From assembly GCA_013396915.1 (NCBI GenBank), contig VWZL01000011.1:93401-157400 (forward strand): 64,000 bases of DNA, read 5' to 3'. Position numbers and translations under genes: made by a program. This stretch comes from Stercorarius parasiticus (lineage: Eukaryota; Chordata; Aves; Charadriiformes; Stercorariidae). The notes beneath the pieces are model-generated. The model ran no database searches. It was not told the origin of the DNA and saw nothing but the letters and a program-made list of their open reading frames with translations. The stretch's first letter is position 1, and every line of letters starts with the position of its first letter. Shown one piece after another: positions 24,560-36,121 of this stretch.

Positions 24560-27500
24560 AGGCTCCCTACACAGAAATTAACTTGTTTTATTTTGGCATC
24601 AATTGTGGGTCTACTTGAAAATGTCTATTATGACCTGTTGACTTGCTTCTGATCTTACAGTAGTCTCTTACTCACTGGAAGCCTGAAGTCGTGTTGATTA
24701 TTAGAAGTATCTGTCCCACGAACTGAGTCACAAATGAAAAGGGGGCTCTTCATCAGGAAAAGTATTTTAAAAATAATTGATATATTTTATCAACGTTTTT
24801 CCCCAGTAACATGTAGGAAACCCAAAACATGAACTGTGTTGAACTAGGCTGAGTATGCACAGAAAAAAAAGACAATTCATAACCAAACGCACGGATAGGT
24901 TGAATCTGTAGTGTCTGAAATTGGAGTGTATTTTTACACATCTCTTAGGGCTAAGAGTAATGCCTTTTAATGTGGTTCTTTTGTATGTGATGGAGACTTG
25001 ACCCTGATTTGTGCTCCCAGGTCAATCATTAGGCAGACAGTAAATCCCAGCCAGCATAAGTTTGGCTACTTTTGCTCTGCAGCATGCTTTTCTACATTTA
25101 AGTGTTAATTCATTTCTTGTAATTAAGTTATTTTCAAATGAAGGTTGGAGAGGGAGTGCTAATGTGGATTTTGTATGAAATGAATCATCTGAATCAACAT
25201 TAAAACAAGGTCACGTCTGTGTTCTGACACAAATAATGAGGTTTGTCTTATTTGACAGCCTTTCTGGCTCTTCTCCACGTTCTGGCTTTATTATGAAATG
25301 TGTAGTATTTTGCGACTTCGCTTGTTAACAAAAGCAGATGCAAAGTGTATGAATCTGCTCGATAGATAAAATTTTACCATTTCTGACCAACAGATGGAAG
25401 CTGTGGATTAAAATGGAGTCATTTTTCAATGTTAATTGGGCTGAGATTAAACCGTATAATAGACTTCGGCTTTAAAAAGGCTTTATACTGAAGTACATTC
25501 TGGACACTGTATTTTTCATTACTGTGTAATTGAATCTATAAATTACTGCCTCAAAATGCACAACAGTTCCCAAAAGAGAATAATAAATTTAGTATCTTAT
25601 ATTTAGAACTTGTGAGAATGAAACAAGTGTTTGCCACATTTTTCTAAAATTTTGTTACATTCCTTTTTCATTTCCCACATGGAGGAATGAGGAGATGGAC
25701 TCAGCAGAGGATATTTAGTTTTTATGTATCCCACCACTGTGCACATCTATCCGAATTTTCATTTGGTTAAGATATAGTTATTCTTGGTTCTTTAGGAAAA
25801 TGTTCTGACAAACCACTTTTAATGAAAAATTATTGATTGTGGCAATATTAAACCCTGAACTAAGGTTATGAAAAAATATGTCCATGATACTATAATTTAA
25901 ACGTGTCAAAGGTCTTTGTATCTGAGAAGAAAAATTTTTAAGGTGCCGAGGCAGCTATAGAATCCAACTACTAATCTGTCATTCCTTTTTTTTTTTTTCT
26001 GAAAGGAAATCTTGTATCCTATCTTTGTAGAATAGAAAATTATGCTCAGGTTTAAGGTTTAAGAAAGTTTAAATGCTGTAGATGAAAAAAATTAACATAT
26101 GATAATTCATTTGCCAGTTCTGCATGGAAAAATTCTCTAAGTGAACTCCTTTATACCTTCTTTCCTTTCAGATGATACTATACTTAGCGGATACAAAGTA
26201 ATATTTTTATGAAATTCTGTCCTCAACTAACCTGGAACAGTGCTATTCTTGCTGTAATTACACTTTCACTTTCTTTCCATTGACACCTATCAGATAGGAG
26301 GAATTATTTTAAGGTGGTTATCTTAAACATCTGTACAAACGAATGACTTGGCCTACAAATCCTTTTACACATGAAAAGAGACCTAAAAGGCCCTCTCATA
26401 GATGGTGGTCCATAATACTACCTCTAGATAAATATTTAACTGTGAAGCCCAGAGGGAATCTTAGGGAAAATTTATTATGAGGATGCCTGAAAACTTAAAT
26501 GAAACTCTATGCTTACAGCATATTAGTCAGAACTTCACGTAATATATTTGGTTTAATTCTACTGTACTTAATGAACCTATGTTGATTTATACCATCTCTG
26601 AAGAACAAAGTCCTGAGAAATTAAGAGATTTATTCTGAATGTGAGGGTCGATAAATTAGCTGAAATGTTCTACACCATGACAAATACCTTTGGTACTCCA
26701 AAAAATAAAGCATTATAAATTAAAAATGTTTCAGCTACAAGTCTAAAAAACTATACCCAATCATGAATCTCACCTTAATGGTTCTATTTTTTTTTCCTAA
26801 ATGGTACCATGAAAATCAGCAAATTTGAGTATAAGGGGAAAACCAAAAAACTTTATTTTACTCTACAGAATAAGTAATCATAACTATTATTAAATGTTAA
26901 TAATTTCAATAAGACAAATGTAATTTTTTTTATTTTAACTTAGCTGTAAATATTTACAAATTGCAGTTTAATGAAAAACTACCATGACATTTTTCTCACC
27001 CACAGTATTATGCTTCATGTCATATCAAAACTTGTTAAATTATATTTTACTGAGATCCCAGAGAAATGAAATAAAAAATTAATTATAATCTGGCAATGGA
27101 ATTACCATAGTAATCTTTCAGTAATTTTTATGTGGAGCTTCTTATCTGAAAAGGAATGTCATCAAGAGAGCAAGTTAGCTGAGAGAACTGCAAAGCTGAA
27201 TGGTTCCAAGGTGAAACCGAAAATGAGATGAGGTACTTATCAGATAAGAGTCACCTACATTTCTGCTTATAAATGTATTGCACATCATTTCAAGTACAAA
27301 TTTATAAAATAAGGATTTAGGGTCTGATTTTTAAGACTGATCAATCTTTTTGTAGACATGCTATGCAAAGGTACTTTGGCATCATGCAAAAGCTTTAAAC
27401 ATTTTAACAGAGGCACAGGAAAATTCCCATATCAATTTTTAGCTTCCCTGAGAAATAAGCAACCAGGATCCAGAAGCCTTTTCTAATTAATTTTTATTTA

Positions 27501-27944
27501 TATAAAGAACAGTTTGATGTGGAGAAACACTGCCAGTGGAATAACTAATGGTATGATAAGCTCACTCAAATAGATTGTGGAATATGGAGATTCTGAATCA
27601 GAGAGTACAAAACATTGTTCTTTGTGCATTCTGGAGGAATATCAGAACCATTGCCTTGTCCACTTTTGACCAAATTCTAGCCTGAAAACTTATCCATAGG
27701 TTTATTTATCTGTATGTATACTTTTATATGTATATGTAAACATACTTCCACACAAATATCTATTTTGTTCGATTAAAAAAAAAATGTTCCATGAATCATG
27801 CCCTATTTTCTGAACTAAAATTGTCATTAAATCTAGAAAACTTTCTGAAGAAGAAATAAATAAAGGAATGGATGCTGAATCTTTGGAGATACTAATCCTT
27901 CCATTCTTCTTGTTTCTAGCCCTGGGCTCTTTGCAACTTGAAAA
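24560..27944. other. Unannotated stretch including a possible conserved non-coding element
   Basis: No gene recognised. The part 25000-25600 is free of simple repeats, dense in TAAT/ATTA cores (for example GTAATTAAGTTATT) and mixed with E-box-like and GGTCA words. In texture this is like vertebrate developmental enhancers. The remainder is plain AT-rich DNA. Confidence 0.5.
25000..25600. promoter_or_regulatory. Candidate conserved non-coding element (unproven)
   Basis: Seen: repeat-free sequence with several homeodomain cores (TAATTA, ATTAAG, TTAATTGGG) and evenly mixed composition against a more homopolymer-rich background. Inferred: possible enhancer. There is no alignment behind this and no target gene in the window. 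Confidence 0.25.
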
Positions 27945-28407
27945 ATAGAATCATAGAATCATAGAATGTGTTGGGTTGGAAGGGACCTTTAAAGGTCATC
28001 TAGTCCAACCCCCTTGCAGTAAGCAGGGACTTCTTCAACTAGATCAGATTGCTCAGAGCCTCATCAAGCCTGGCCTTGAATGTCTCCAGGGGTGGGGCCT
28101 CCACCACCTCTCTGGGCAACCTGTTCCAGTGTTTCACCACCCTCACTGTAAAGAACTTCTTCCTAATGTCTAATCTAAACCTACCCTGCTCTAGTTTAAA
28201 ACCATTGCCCCTCGTCCTACCCCTACAAAACCTTGCAAACAGCCCCTCCCCAGCTTTCTTATAGGCCCCCTTCAGGTACTGGAAGGCCACTATAAAGTCT
28301 CCCCAGAGCCTTCTCTTCTCCAGGCTGAACAACCCCAACCCTCTCAGCCTGTCTTCATGGGAGACGTGCTCCAGCCCTTTGGTCGTCTTTGTGGCCCTCT
28401 TCTGGAC

Positions 28408-29000
28408 TCACCCCAACAGGTCCATGTCCTTCTTGTGCTGAGGGCTCCAGAGCTGGATACAGTACTCCAGGTGGGGGGTCTTACAAGAGCAGATTAGAGG
28501 GGGAGAATCACCTCTCTGGGTCTGCTGGCCACAGTTCTTTTGATGCAGCCCAGGATGCGNCCTCTCCATTTGGAAGTTGAGCCATTGACCACTACCCTCT
28601 GGATGTGACCAGCCAGCCAGTTCCTTATCCACCATACAGTCCACCCATCAAATCCATATCTCTCCAACTTAGAGAGAAGGATGTTGTGGGGGACCGTGTC
28701 AAAGGCCTTGCAGAAATCCAGGTAGATGATATCCGTTGCTCCTCCGTTGTCCACTGATGCAGTCACTCCATTGTAGAAAGCCACCAGGTTGGTCAGACAG
28801 GACTTGCCCCTGGTGAAGCCGTGCTGGCTGTCTCAAATCCCTTCCCTGTCCTCCATGTGCCTTAGCATAGCTTCTAGGAGGATCTGTTCCATGATCTTCC
28901 AGGCACAGAGGTGAGGTTGACAGGGCGGTAGTTCCCAAGGTCCTCCTTTCTACCCTTTTTAAAAATGGGTGTGATGTTTCCCTTTCTCCAGTCACCAGCG
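28408..29000 (-). pseudogene. CR1 ORF2 reverse-transcriptase remnant
   Basis: Fragment of the LINE reverse transcriptase that copies CR1 RNA at the target site. Visible in order on the minus strand: the finger segment ending GNYRPVNLTSVPG, the [14 protein letters not shown] segment, motif A with [26 protein letters not shown], then a direct jump to the ILGCIKR...EVILPL segment. About 120-130 codons are missing by comparison with family memory, including the FADD/YADD-type catalytic motif. At least one frameshift, one stop (28833-28835) and the deletion make it inactive. Confidence 0.88.
28560..28560. other. Single ambiguous base (N)
   Basis: The only N noticed in the window. It lies between AGAGG (minus strand, end of SKWR) and CGCATCCTGGG (start of the ILGC segment), exactly at the internal deletion of the CR1. 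It may be a scaffold join or a collapsed repeat rather than a simple miscalled base. Confidence 0.9.
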
Positions 29001-32000
29001 ACTTCACCTGTAGGGTACATGCTTGCCTTCAGGTAGTTTACACTGATTACAGTTTGAATGTGTTAAGCAACTTCTTCCACCAGTACTCTTGAGACCTAAA
29101 TTGTTAATATGGAAAAAAATCAATAATGAAGGTAGTCTGAAATAAGCATTATAATTGTATTTCATATAAAATTTGATTTACATCTTTGATGAAAGAAGAG
29201 TTTGAGAGGTTTAAATTAGTCATGGATTTTTTGTGTGTGTTGAAAATTACATCAAATATTTAAACTGACTGGAACACCTGGGAATAGATCTACAGAAGTA
29301 CAGAAGCGTCATGGTACTTAGCAATGCAGCAAGTATTTAAGCAAGATACAGAGCACTTTATAAAACGGTTGGGGACAGTCACATAAAGGAACTAACAGCA
29401 AACGTAGTATTGAACGAATAGCCACTGACACAGATTATAAAAAATGCCAAGTGGAGGACTTTGGCTCAGCCTCTGACACTCTTGTGGATGCAGATGACTC
29501 ACACTACAGAGCAGAGAGGGAAACATCATCTTGAAGGGATAGGTGAAGTTCCCAGTTAAAAGGAGACTTACCATCAGCACAATAGGTCAATGCACTAGAC
29601 TTACTGCAAACGTGCTGCTCAGTTACTCTGCCTACTCAGAACAGTCTCACTTAATTACAGGTCCTGACTGTACCAGGCAGTTATGGCTTCAGACATAAAG
29701 CAGAATTGCCCTGCAAATAACTTAAGATGGATTGAGGAGAAATAATTTTCTCTAATCAAGATGCAAAAATCCAAATTCTATTCTTTCTTTAATCATGTGT
29801 GTTTCAATAGCTTCATGTTAAGGCGTAAGGCAAGGAGAGAGAGGAGAAATGGGGGAAAACTGCCTCTTCTGGCTGCAAAGATTTGAAATCACGTCTCTTC
29901 TGTGAGTACTTTTATTATTGCACTCTAAGGTATTCTGAACACCTTCCCAAAGATAGCTACACATTGCATGCAATAGTTCAACACTCATTAGATGAGAGAA
30001 TATGAACATGACTTTAGACTACATTTAAGAAAATCACTTGGGAATACTCTTGTTTTACATCTGGCCCCTGCTCCATCAACTACTTCAGATAAAAATACAT
30101 GACTTTGGAATCAGGAGTGGGATTCAGGTTTACCTCTCTTAAGCAAGTGTTCTGTTGACTAGGTTAAAACAATGCATGCTAATTCTTTGGCCTGTTGAAT
30201 AAATATACATATACTACCCTGGTTTGTCTAAAAAACATAAGCCTAAATTGTTTCAGGTAGAATAAGGAACTGAAAGGAGGTGTCCTACATTCTAAATCAA
30301 TGTCCTAGTCCTTGAGGTGCTGGTTAGTTAAACTTTCTCCTCTCTGAAAAATGAGTACCCCTTCTGCGATTTTGAATAAAAAAGGAATTGTTTAAACAAA
30401 AGAGAAAGACACTAAAAGGGGTGTGAAAACAAACTATTTTTCTTAGTCCTTTTTAGTTACTAATTTAACATACTGAGCAGTGCAATGGCTTTTGTGGCTC
30501 CCATTCCTGAGTCTTTGTGTACTTCATAAAGAAGCTACTGCCTAATAAACGTTAGGTACTGCAGAACTTTGTGATGTAATGTCTCTGTTCCCTTTATAGA
30601 CCTACAGGTGAAATGTAATGGCGTGTAAGCAATGCAAGTATCCTAATGCAGACGGATCTAAAGAGTGACTGAACCAGATGGGAGGCATTCTCCAGTTCCT
30701 CTCAGAGAGGAAATTGATTCCAGCCTCCCAAATCATACATGAAGTTTTATCTACCCAAGTTTTGGGTTATATGGGAATTTATTGCCTTTTGTTGTTCCCT
30801 GTTGAAGAACTTCTTATTGAATCTATGCACACTTAAAAAATCACCCACCCCACAATTTTTTACAGTGATGAAGGTTTAATTTTAAAGTAACAGAAAAGCA
30901 AAGTGGACAAACTTTCATGTATTTATGTTCAGTGTAAATAATTTGCTAAACTAGCCACAAAATAGGGAATTGTGATCTAATTGCCTACTGATTCAGTTAA
31001 TTAAAAAGTATAAAGTACCACCCGAATAATGTAAAAAATAATTGTATATCTCATATATTTATAATCTTTTAAATTGTAAAAAAATTTTGGGAAGGAAAAC
31101 TGAAGGTATGGGAAAGCTGAAAATAAAAGTGAATATTTAGTGCCTGAAGGAACTCTTTAAACTGGGTTAAAAGTTGACAGAAGAGAAGAGACCATGACTC
31201 TATAAAATACTAGGGCTTCTTGTGTATTTCATTATGGATCTGAGCAGGCAGATGTGAGATCAATTATTTCAATAGACTTTGGATCAAGGCATAGATAATT
31301 TTAAAATAAATTATTTGAATGAATTACTCCTGAAATATTTATTTATAATTTATTCCTTTTCTGGAGTGAATAAGAGAATTTAATACATATGGTTTCTTTA
31401 AAGTTTTGGGATAATATATTCGTGAATAATTTTTCCATTGTTCACATTCCTCTACCAGTACAGCTTGAAATTTATCATACTGACTGCATAAAATACTTCT
31501 GCACAACTTGTCTGACTTCAAGAGTTAGTAAATGAATGACTTAGCCTTCTTTGGAAAAAAATAATCCTGAAGTACACTGGATTTCTACTATGCTTCTGAA
31601 AGGAAAAAAATGAAATTGCTTTTTTCACGAGTGAAAATGACAGCATACGGGAGAGTAAGACTTTACAGAGGAACAGTGAAGAGAATATCCTACAGAATAC
31701 TTTCTAAAAGGAAAATAACATAAAATAAGGCTTTTTCAACTTACTGATCCCATTATTCTACTATAGTAAAGCATATTTATAGAAAGAAATGGAGGAGCAT
31801 GTGGGCTATGGGTCAAGATTGACTCTGCGCAGGAGAAGCTGTCTATATCCCCAGGCTAAGCTGAATGAAAGTTAGAACTACATCAATAGAAATGATTTTG
31901 AAAAATTGTTAGTTTTAATAAGCAAGACTGGGAACTGAATATGAGTTGAAATACCCATAATGATTCTTTCTGTTTCTCTCTCTTTTTATTTTTTTTTTTT

Positions 32001-34739
32001 AATTCTATTCCTTTCAAATTGATCAAGCAACTGGAGTGTTTGATTATAGAAAAATGATTAGCAACCACACAAAGCTCATACACCTGGATCAATAAGTCTT
32101 TGTGAGGATCATTCAGTCACCAGAAACCAAGATATTGACAGCTTCCGGTATTTCAGGTCTGGAGAAAAAGTGCTATCCATTGGACTGAAATAGTTTCTGA
32201 TAACAGTTTAAAATATGGATCCTTAATAAATAATCCACAAAATAATAACAAAAGAGAAATGCAGAGACGGGGTAATTAATTCTGCTTTTTTTTTCCTGTT
32301 TTTTCAGTCATGACAAAGTATGATAATAAATTCATACTCCCAGTGTAATCAGGACTTGCCTATTTCTCTCCCTAACAAAGTATTGGCAGCTTTTAGAGAA
32401 GCATGTACCCTGACCTGTCAAGTCTTGTGCTGTAACTAGGAAAACCACACATTTGTCTATTTACTCTGTGGTTTTTTATCTTCTTTAGGCAGTTCTGCAG
32501 TGTCTCGCATACCTAAGACTGCCGCTTCTTGCCATAAATCCTTAGTTATGAAAGGGCTGCAGTGTTGCCCATCAGTGGCATCGGGCATGTCACTGAGCAT
32601 TCAATATGAAGCTCTTCATTCAGAGGAGAAGCTAGACAGAGTATTTCCTGCCAGCATCTAGTGTCCTAACACAGTCTGCTTTGTGAACTACCGTACTTAA
32701 GGTCCTATGACCATGGAATGCACACACTGTACTGATCTTCTTTCCTCTCCCTTTGGCCTTATTGGGTGAATGATGTGTGGAATATCATACACTGATATTC
32801 TCATGTTTCTGACAATCTATGCATAAATAACACAATTTCACTATGTTTGTGCTCCTGCACACTGCTGGAAATTAACGATGAGGTTCCTTCTACAAATTCC
32901 TTACCTTTAAGATTGCACCTATAAATGTTTTGGCCATCTTTCTTCCTGTTCTGAAAAGGCTTGAATCCTGTTTCAATCCAATTTCTTCTTTGCAGGTTCT
33001 GTTCTGGGGCATGATACATCACTTTCCTAGCCAGTCACTTTCCATTTATGCTTTATCTCCTAACACTAAGCCAATATGCTGCACTGAAGTGTCATGTTGG
33101 GGTGTGTTATTATACATGTGTAATCAAATGTGACATAATGTGATGCTAAAGGGCAGGTAGAATTACTCCCATTTCCAGACCAGGAAATTGTTGTCACTGT
33201 GAATATGCATTCATGAAGGATGTTTCTGACCTGCAATAAATGCCTACTCTCATGTTCATTCCTGTATTACATAAGGATAAAGAAGCCAGAGAAAAATGGA
33301 GTCACATAAGTATCACCCTCAGATGATTCTTTTCCTCTTTCTGATTCCAAATGCTACTACTCTTTCTACACATTATATTGATCAGAATCTTCCAGCATAG
33401 AAGGAAGTGAACCAAAATTGTATGACTGATGTTTTGCAAATTCCCAAGTGTAAATAGTTATAATTAAGCATAAAGAAGGAGGAACAAGTCCAGAAGTCTG
33501 GACCCAAAAGACTTGAGTCATGATCGATCACTGAAGACATCCTGTGGAATTTTAAGGAAGTTAGATGGTATGTACTTCATTTTACCCAAACAATGTGTTC
33601 TCCTCAATCCCTTCTACTTTCAGAAGAAAGAGAGACACATGCTGATGGTGCTTATCATCCTTATAACCTCTGGAAGTATCTCCTCTCTCTCTGCTTAGCA
33701 TAGAGAAAACTTAGATGACCTGCTGAGAATAGGTGCCCCAGATTCGGTTGTTCCATTTCAGCTGACTTAATGTGAAGAAGCTACCTTGTATCTTCAGGCC
33801 TCAGTTACCCATCTTTCAAATGGGTATAATAATTATTCTTGACTCCAGAGGGGTGTTATCAGACCATAACTGTGGCATTCTAAATTTCAAAGGTAACAAC
33901 ATAATTATCTGCAACAGATAAGCAATAAGCAAGTTCGTATGAAAATAACAGGAGTGCATTTTCTAGATGAGTTAGGAGTTGTAAAAAACCAGATCTTTTT
34001 AGTCAGAAGAAGGCATATGAGTGTATGTAGGTGTTTTTTCATTCTGCTCATCAATAAGATTCTTAGGGGATTATTTACAATAATTAAACCAGGTTTATTT
34101 TTGTTTTATCAAATTTAATTGGGGCATCTTTAACTACATGCACCCAGAGAGTGCTCTGACAGATGCCTGGCAAAAAAAAAGAAGAGAAACATTCATTGCC
34201 ATTCACCTGGCAGAGACACGAGAAAGATCACCCCCTGGTCTTCCTCTCCGAGCATGCATAAAGAACAATCTTCCCACCACCAAAATTCCTACATAAATTC
34301 ACTGCTTTGCATGGGATGCCAGTAAAAGGGAGCATCCTCCCCACTGGCTGTCAGCATGTGCGTTTGAACCTTTCCTCCAAGTGGTTAGATGACACACAGG
34401 CAGGAACTGTCAATCTGGTGAAAATTCATGATTCCACTATAGTTTGTAGGGATAAAACACTGCAGAGAATTGGTTGACGGCATTCCTAGAATTCTTGTTG
34501 TATGCAGAACCATATGGACCAGGAAGCATGAACATGGCTTTCCAAAATATCACTGGAAAGCACGTACTGCTGTTATCTGGTTGCTACCTACATTGGGTAT
34601 AAATGATGGAAGAGATACTGTTACAGTGCATTTTACAGTGCTTACATAAGCATTAAGTTCAGTAAAAAAGTGTCTTCTCTGAATTACAAGCAGAGGAATA
34701 AGAGCATACGTAGCAGATGCCATGATTTCCAAAAAGCCA

Positions 34740-35490
34740 GCACTATTTCATGGCTGTCTAATGAAAACCCTGCCGTAAAATAATCTTTCCCAGTTTGTCA
34801 GCACATTTATTTGAATAATGGAATCATTAGTGTGAAGTGTAATTTATTGTCTGACATGCATAATATAATGTCTTTTGTGTTTTAACAGGAATATGTGTAT
34901 ATATGCTAAAAAGAAGCCATATTGGGATAGTTTGATAACATTAACTTCTACCTTCCTAAGACAAAACTTTATTAAAAATCATCGGGAAAGGAGTTTCTCT
35001 TTTCCTATAACATTGGAAGTGAAAGTCACACATACTCCTGTCTGGGATTATGTCAGATATTGCTCCAAAAGTTCCACTTCGAAACCTCAAGGCAAATAAA
35101 CCCCTAACTGAAAAGCTTAGTGTTATTCAAAGAGACACTTAGGGCATTCTTACTCACAATGTTAAAGCATTTGTCAGGAGAGGCGCTGTCATTTGCCACC
35201 TGATCTAATTATTTTTGACAACAGATGTGAGCTAACTACAAAAACTCAACATCTTTAATACGCTGATCAAATTTCATTAACAAAGCATGAATACTAACAA
35301 GATTATAAAATATAGTGCAGTTTATGCTCAATGTATAAGTAAAAGCGTGATTACATTTAACAGGTGAAAGGGCAGGTTAATTAGAGGTAAAAGTTACATT
35401 GTCACTCATCCGTGTATTTAAAGTTTAATTACCATGAATGCATGACACCAACTGTTTATTAACAGTCCAAAATTGTATAGCAGCTATGGT
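34740..35490. promoter_or_regulatory. Candidate conserved non-coding elements (unproven)
   Basis: Two parts, about 34740-34870 and 35150-35490, are repeat-free and rich in ATTA/TAAT cores and ATTTGNAT-like words (for example TTAATTAGAGG, TTTAATTACC, ATTAACAAAG, CATTAGTGTG). A 74-codon open frame at 34875-35099 (+) lies between them but has no domain. The enhancer reading is inference from texture only. Confidence 0.22.
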
Positions 35491-36043
35491 AGTACTCCTA
35501 AAATAATAAAAAAACCCCACAGTTTAAGGACTATCCTGATCAATTTTCTTTTTTGTTTCTGCAGGTGAATTCACATTTGAATTTAAAATACAGGTCAAAA
35601 AGAGATTTACTATATGCTTTATAGAATGTTTGTTAAGGACATAGAATCTCAGACAGGCAAAACTAAGATTTTCTTCTAAACCGTTTCAGACTGTAATACC
35701 AGGGTTGGTTGAAGAAAAAGAATGAACGCCCAGAAATGCAAAAGTGTTTATTCTTTACCTATCTATAGTATTCTTAACTATATTTTATTATGTCAAGCCT
35801 TCACTTCTCCAAGCATTAACATGCACTACAACCCCTTCAGTGTGAAAAATAAATAAATAATACACCTCTCTGTAGATCCTTAAAATTACAACACAGAAAT
35901 GTTTTTGCAGTAGACACATTTGATATATAGCCAGGAGAAAGTATTTATTGACATCACCACTGACTGATAATACCTAATATACGCTCCTAGTTCTAGGCAA
36001 AATTCTATGAAAAATCTCACATTACATGCATCCTTTATAAAAA

Positions 36044-36121
36044 TATTAAATGATTCTTTTTTTTTTTGTTCCTTTAGAAAAGTATTAAATGATTCTTTTT
36101 TGTTTGTGTTTTTTTTTTTCA
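36044..36121. repeat. Imperfect tandem duplication, about 39 bp
   Basis: TATTAAATGATTC followed by a T-run occurs at 36044 and again at 36083, period 39, each ending in poly-T. Slippage around the T-tract is likely. Confidence 0.7.

Larger units (their letters stand above)
27945..29008 (-). mobile_element. CR1 LINE with partial reverse transcriptase, minus strand
   Basis: The tail (ATAGAATC)n lies at 27945-27968. On the minus strand the element is truncated 5' at about 29008, just before the SGDWRKGNITPIFKK segment of ORF2. Reverse-transcriptase motifs follow: GNYRPVNL near 28914-28937 and [16 protein letters not shown] at about 28677-28724, with the catalytic aspartate of motif A. The frame is broken by a 1-bp shift near 28895-28901, a stop at 28833-28835 and further shifts near 28490. 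After SKWR the sequence jumps to ILGCIKRTVASRPREVILPL, so the palm region with the second catalytic aspartates is absent, with an N at 28560. The 3' part (FSLEKRRLWGDF, FQYLKGAYKK, HWNRLPREVVEAP) is well kept, suggesting a fairly young copy. Confidence 0.95.

Noticed and set aside
27976..28264. Plus-strand frames over the CR1 (27976-28173, 28049-28264)
   Set aside because: Antisense of the CR1 ORF2 C-terminus; the conserved protein is on the minus strand.
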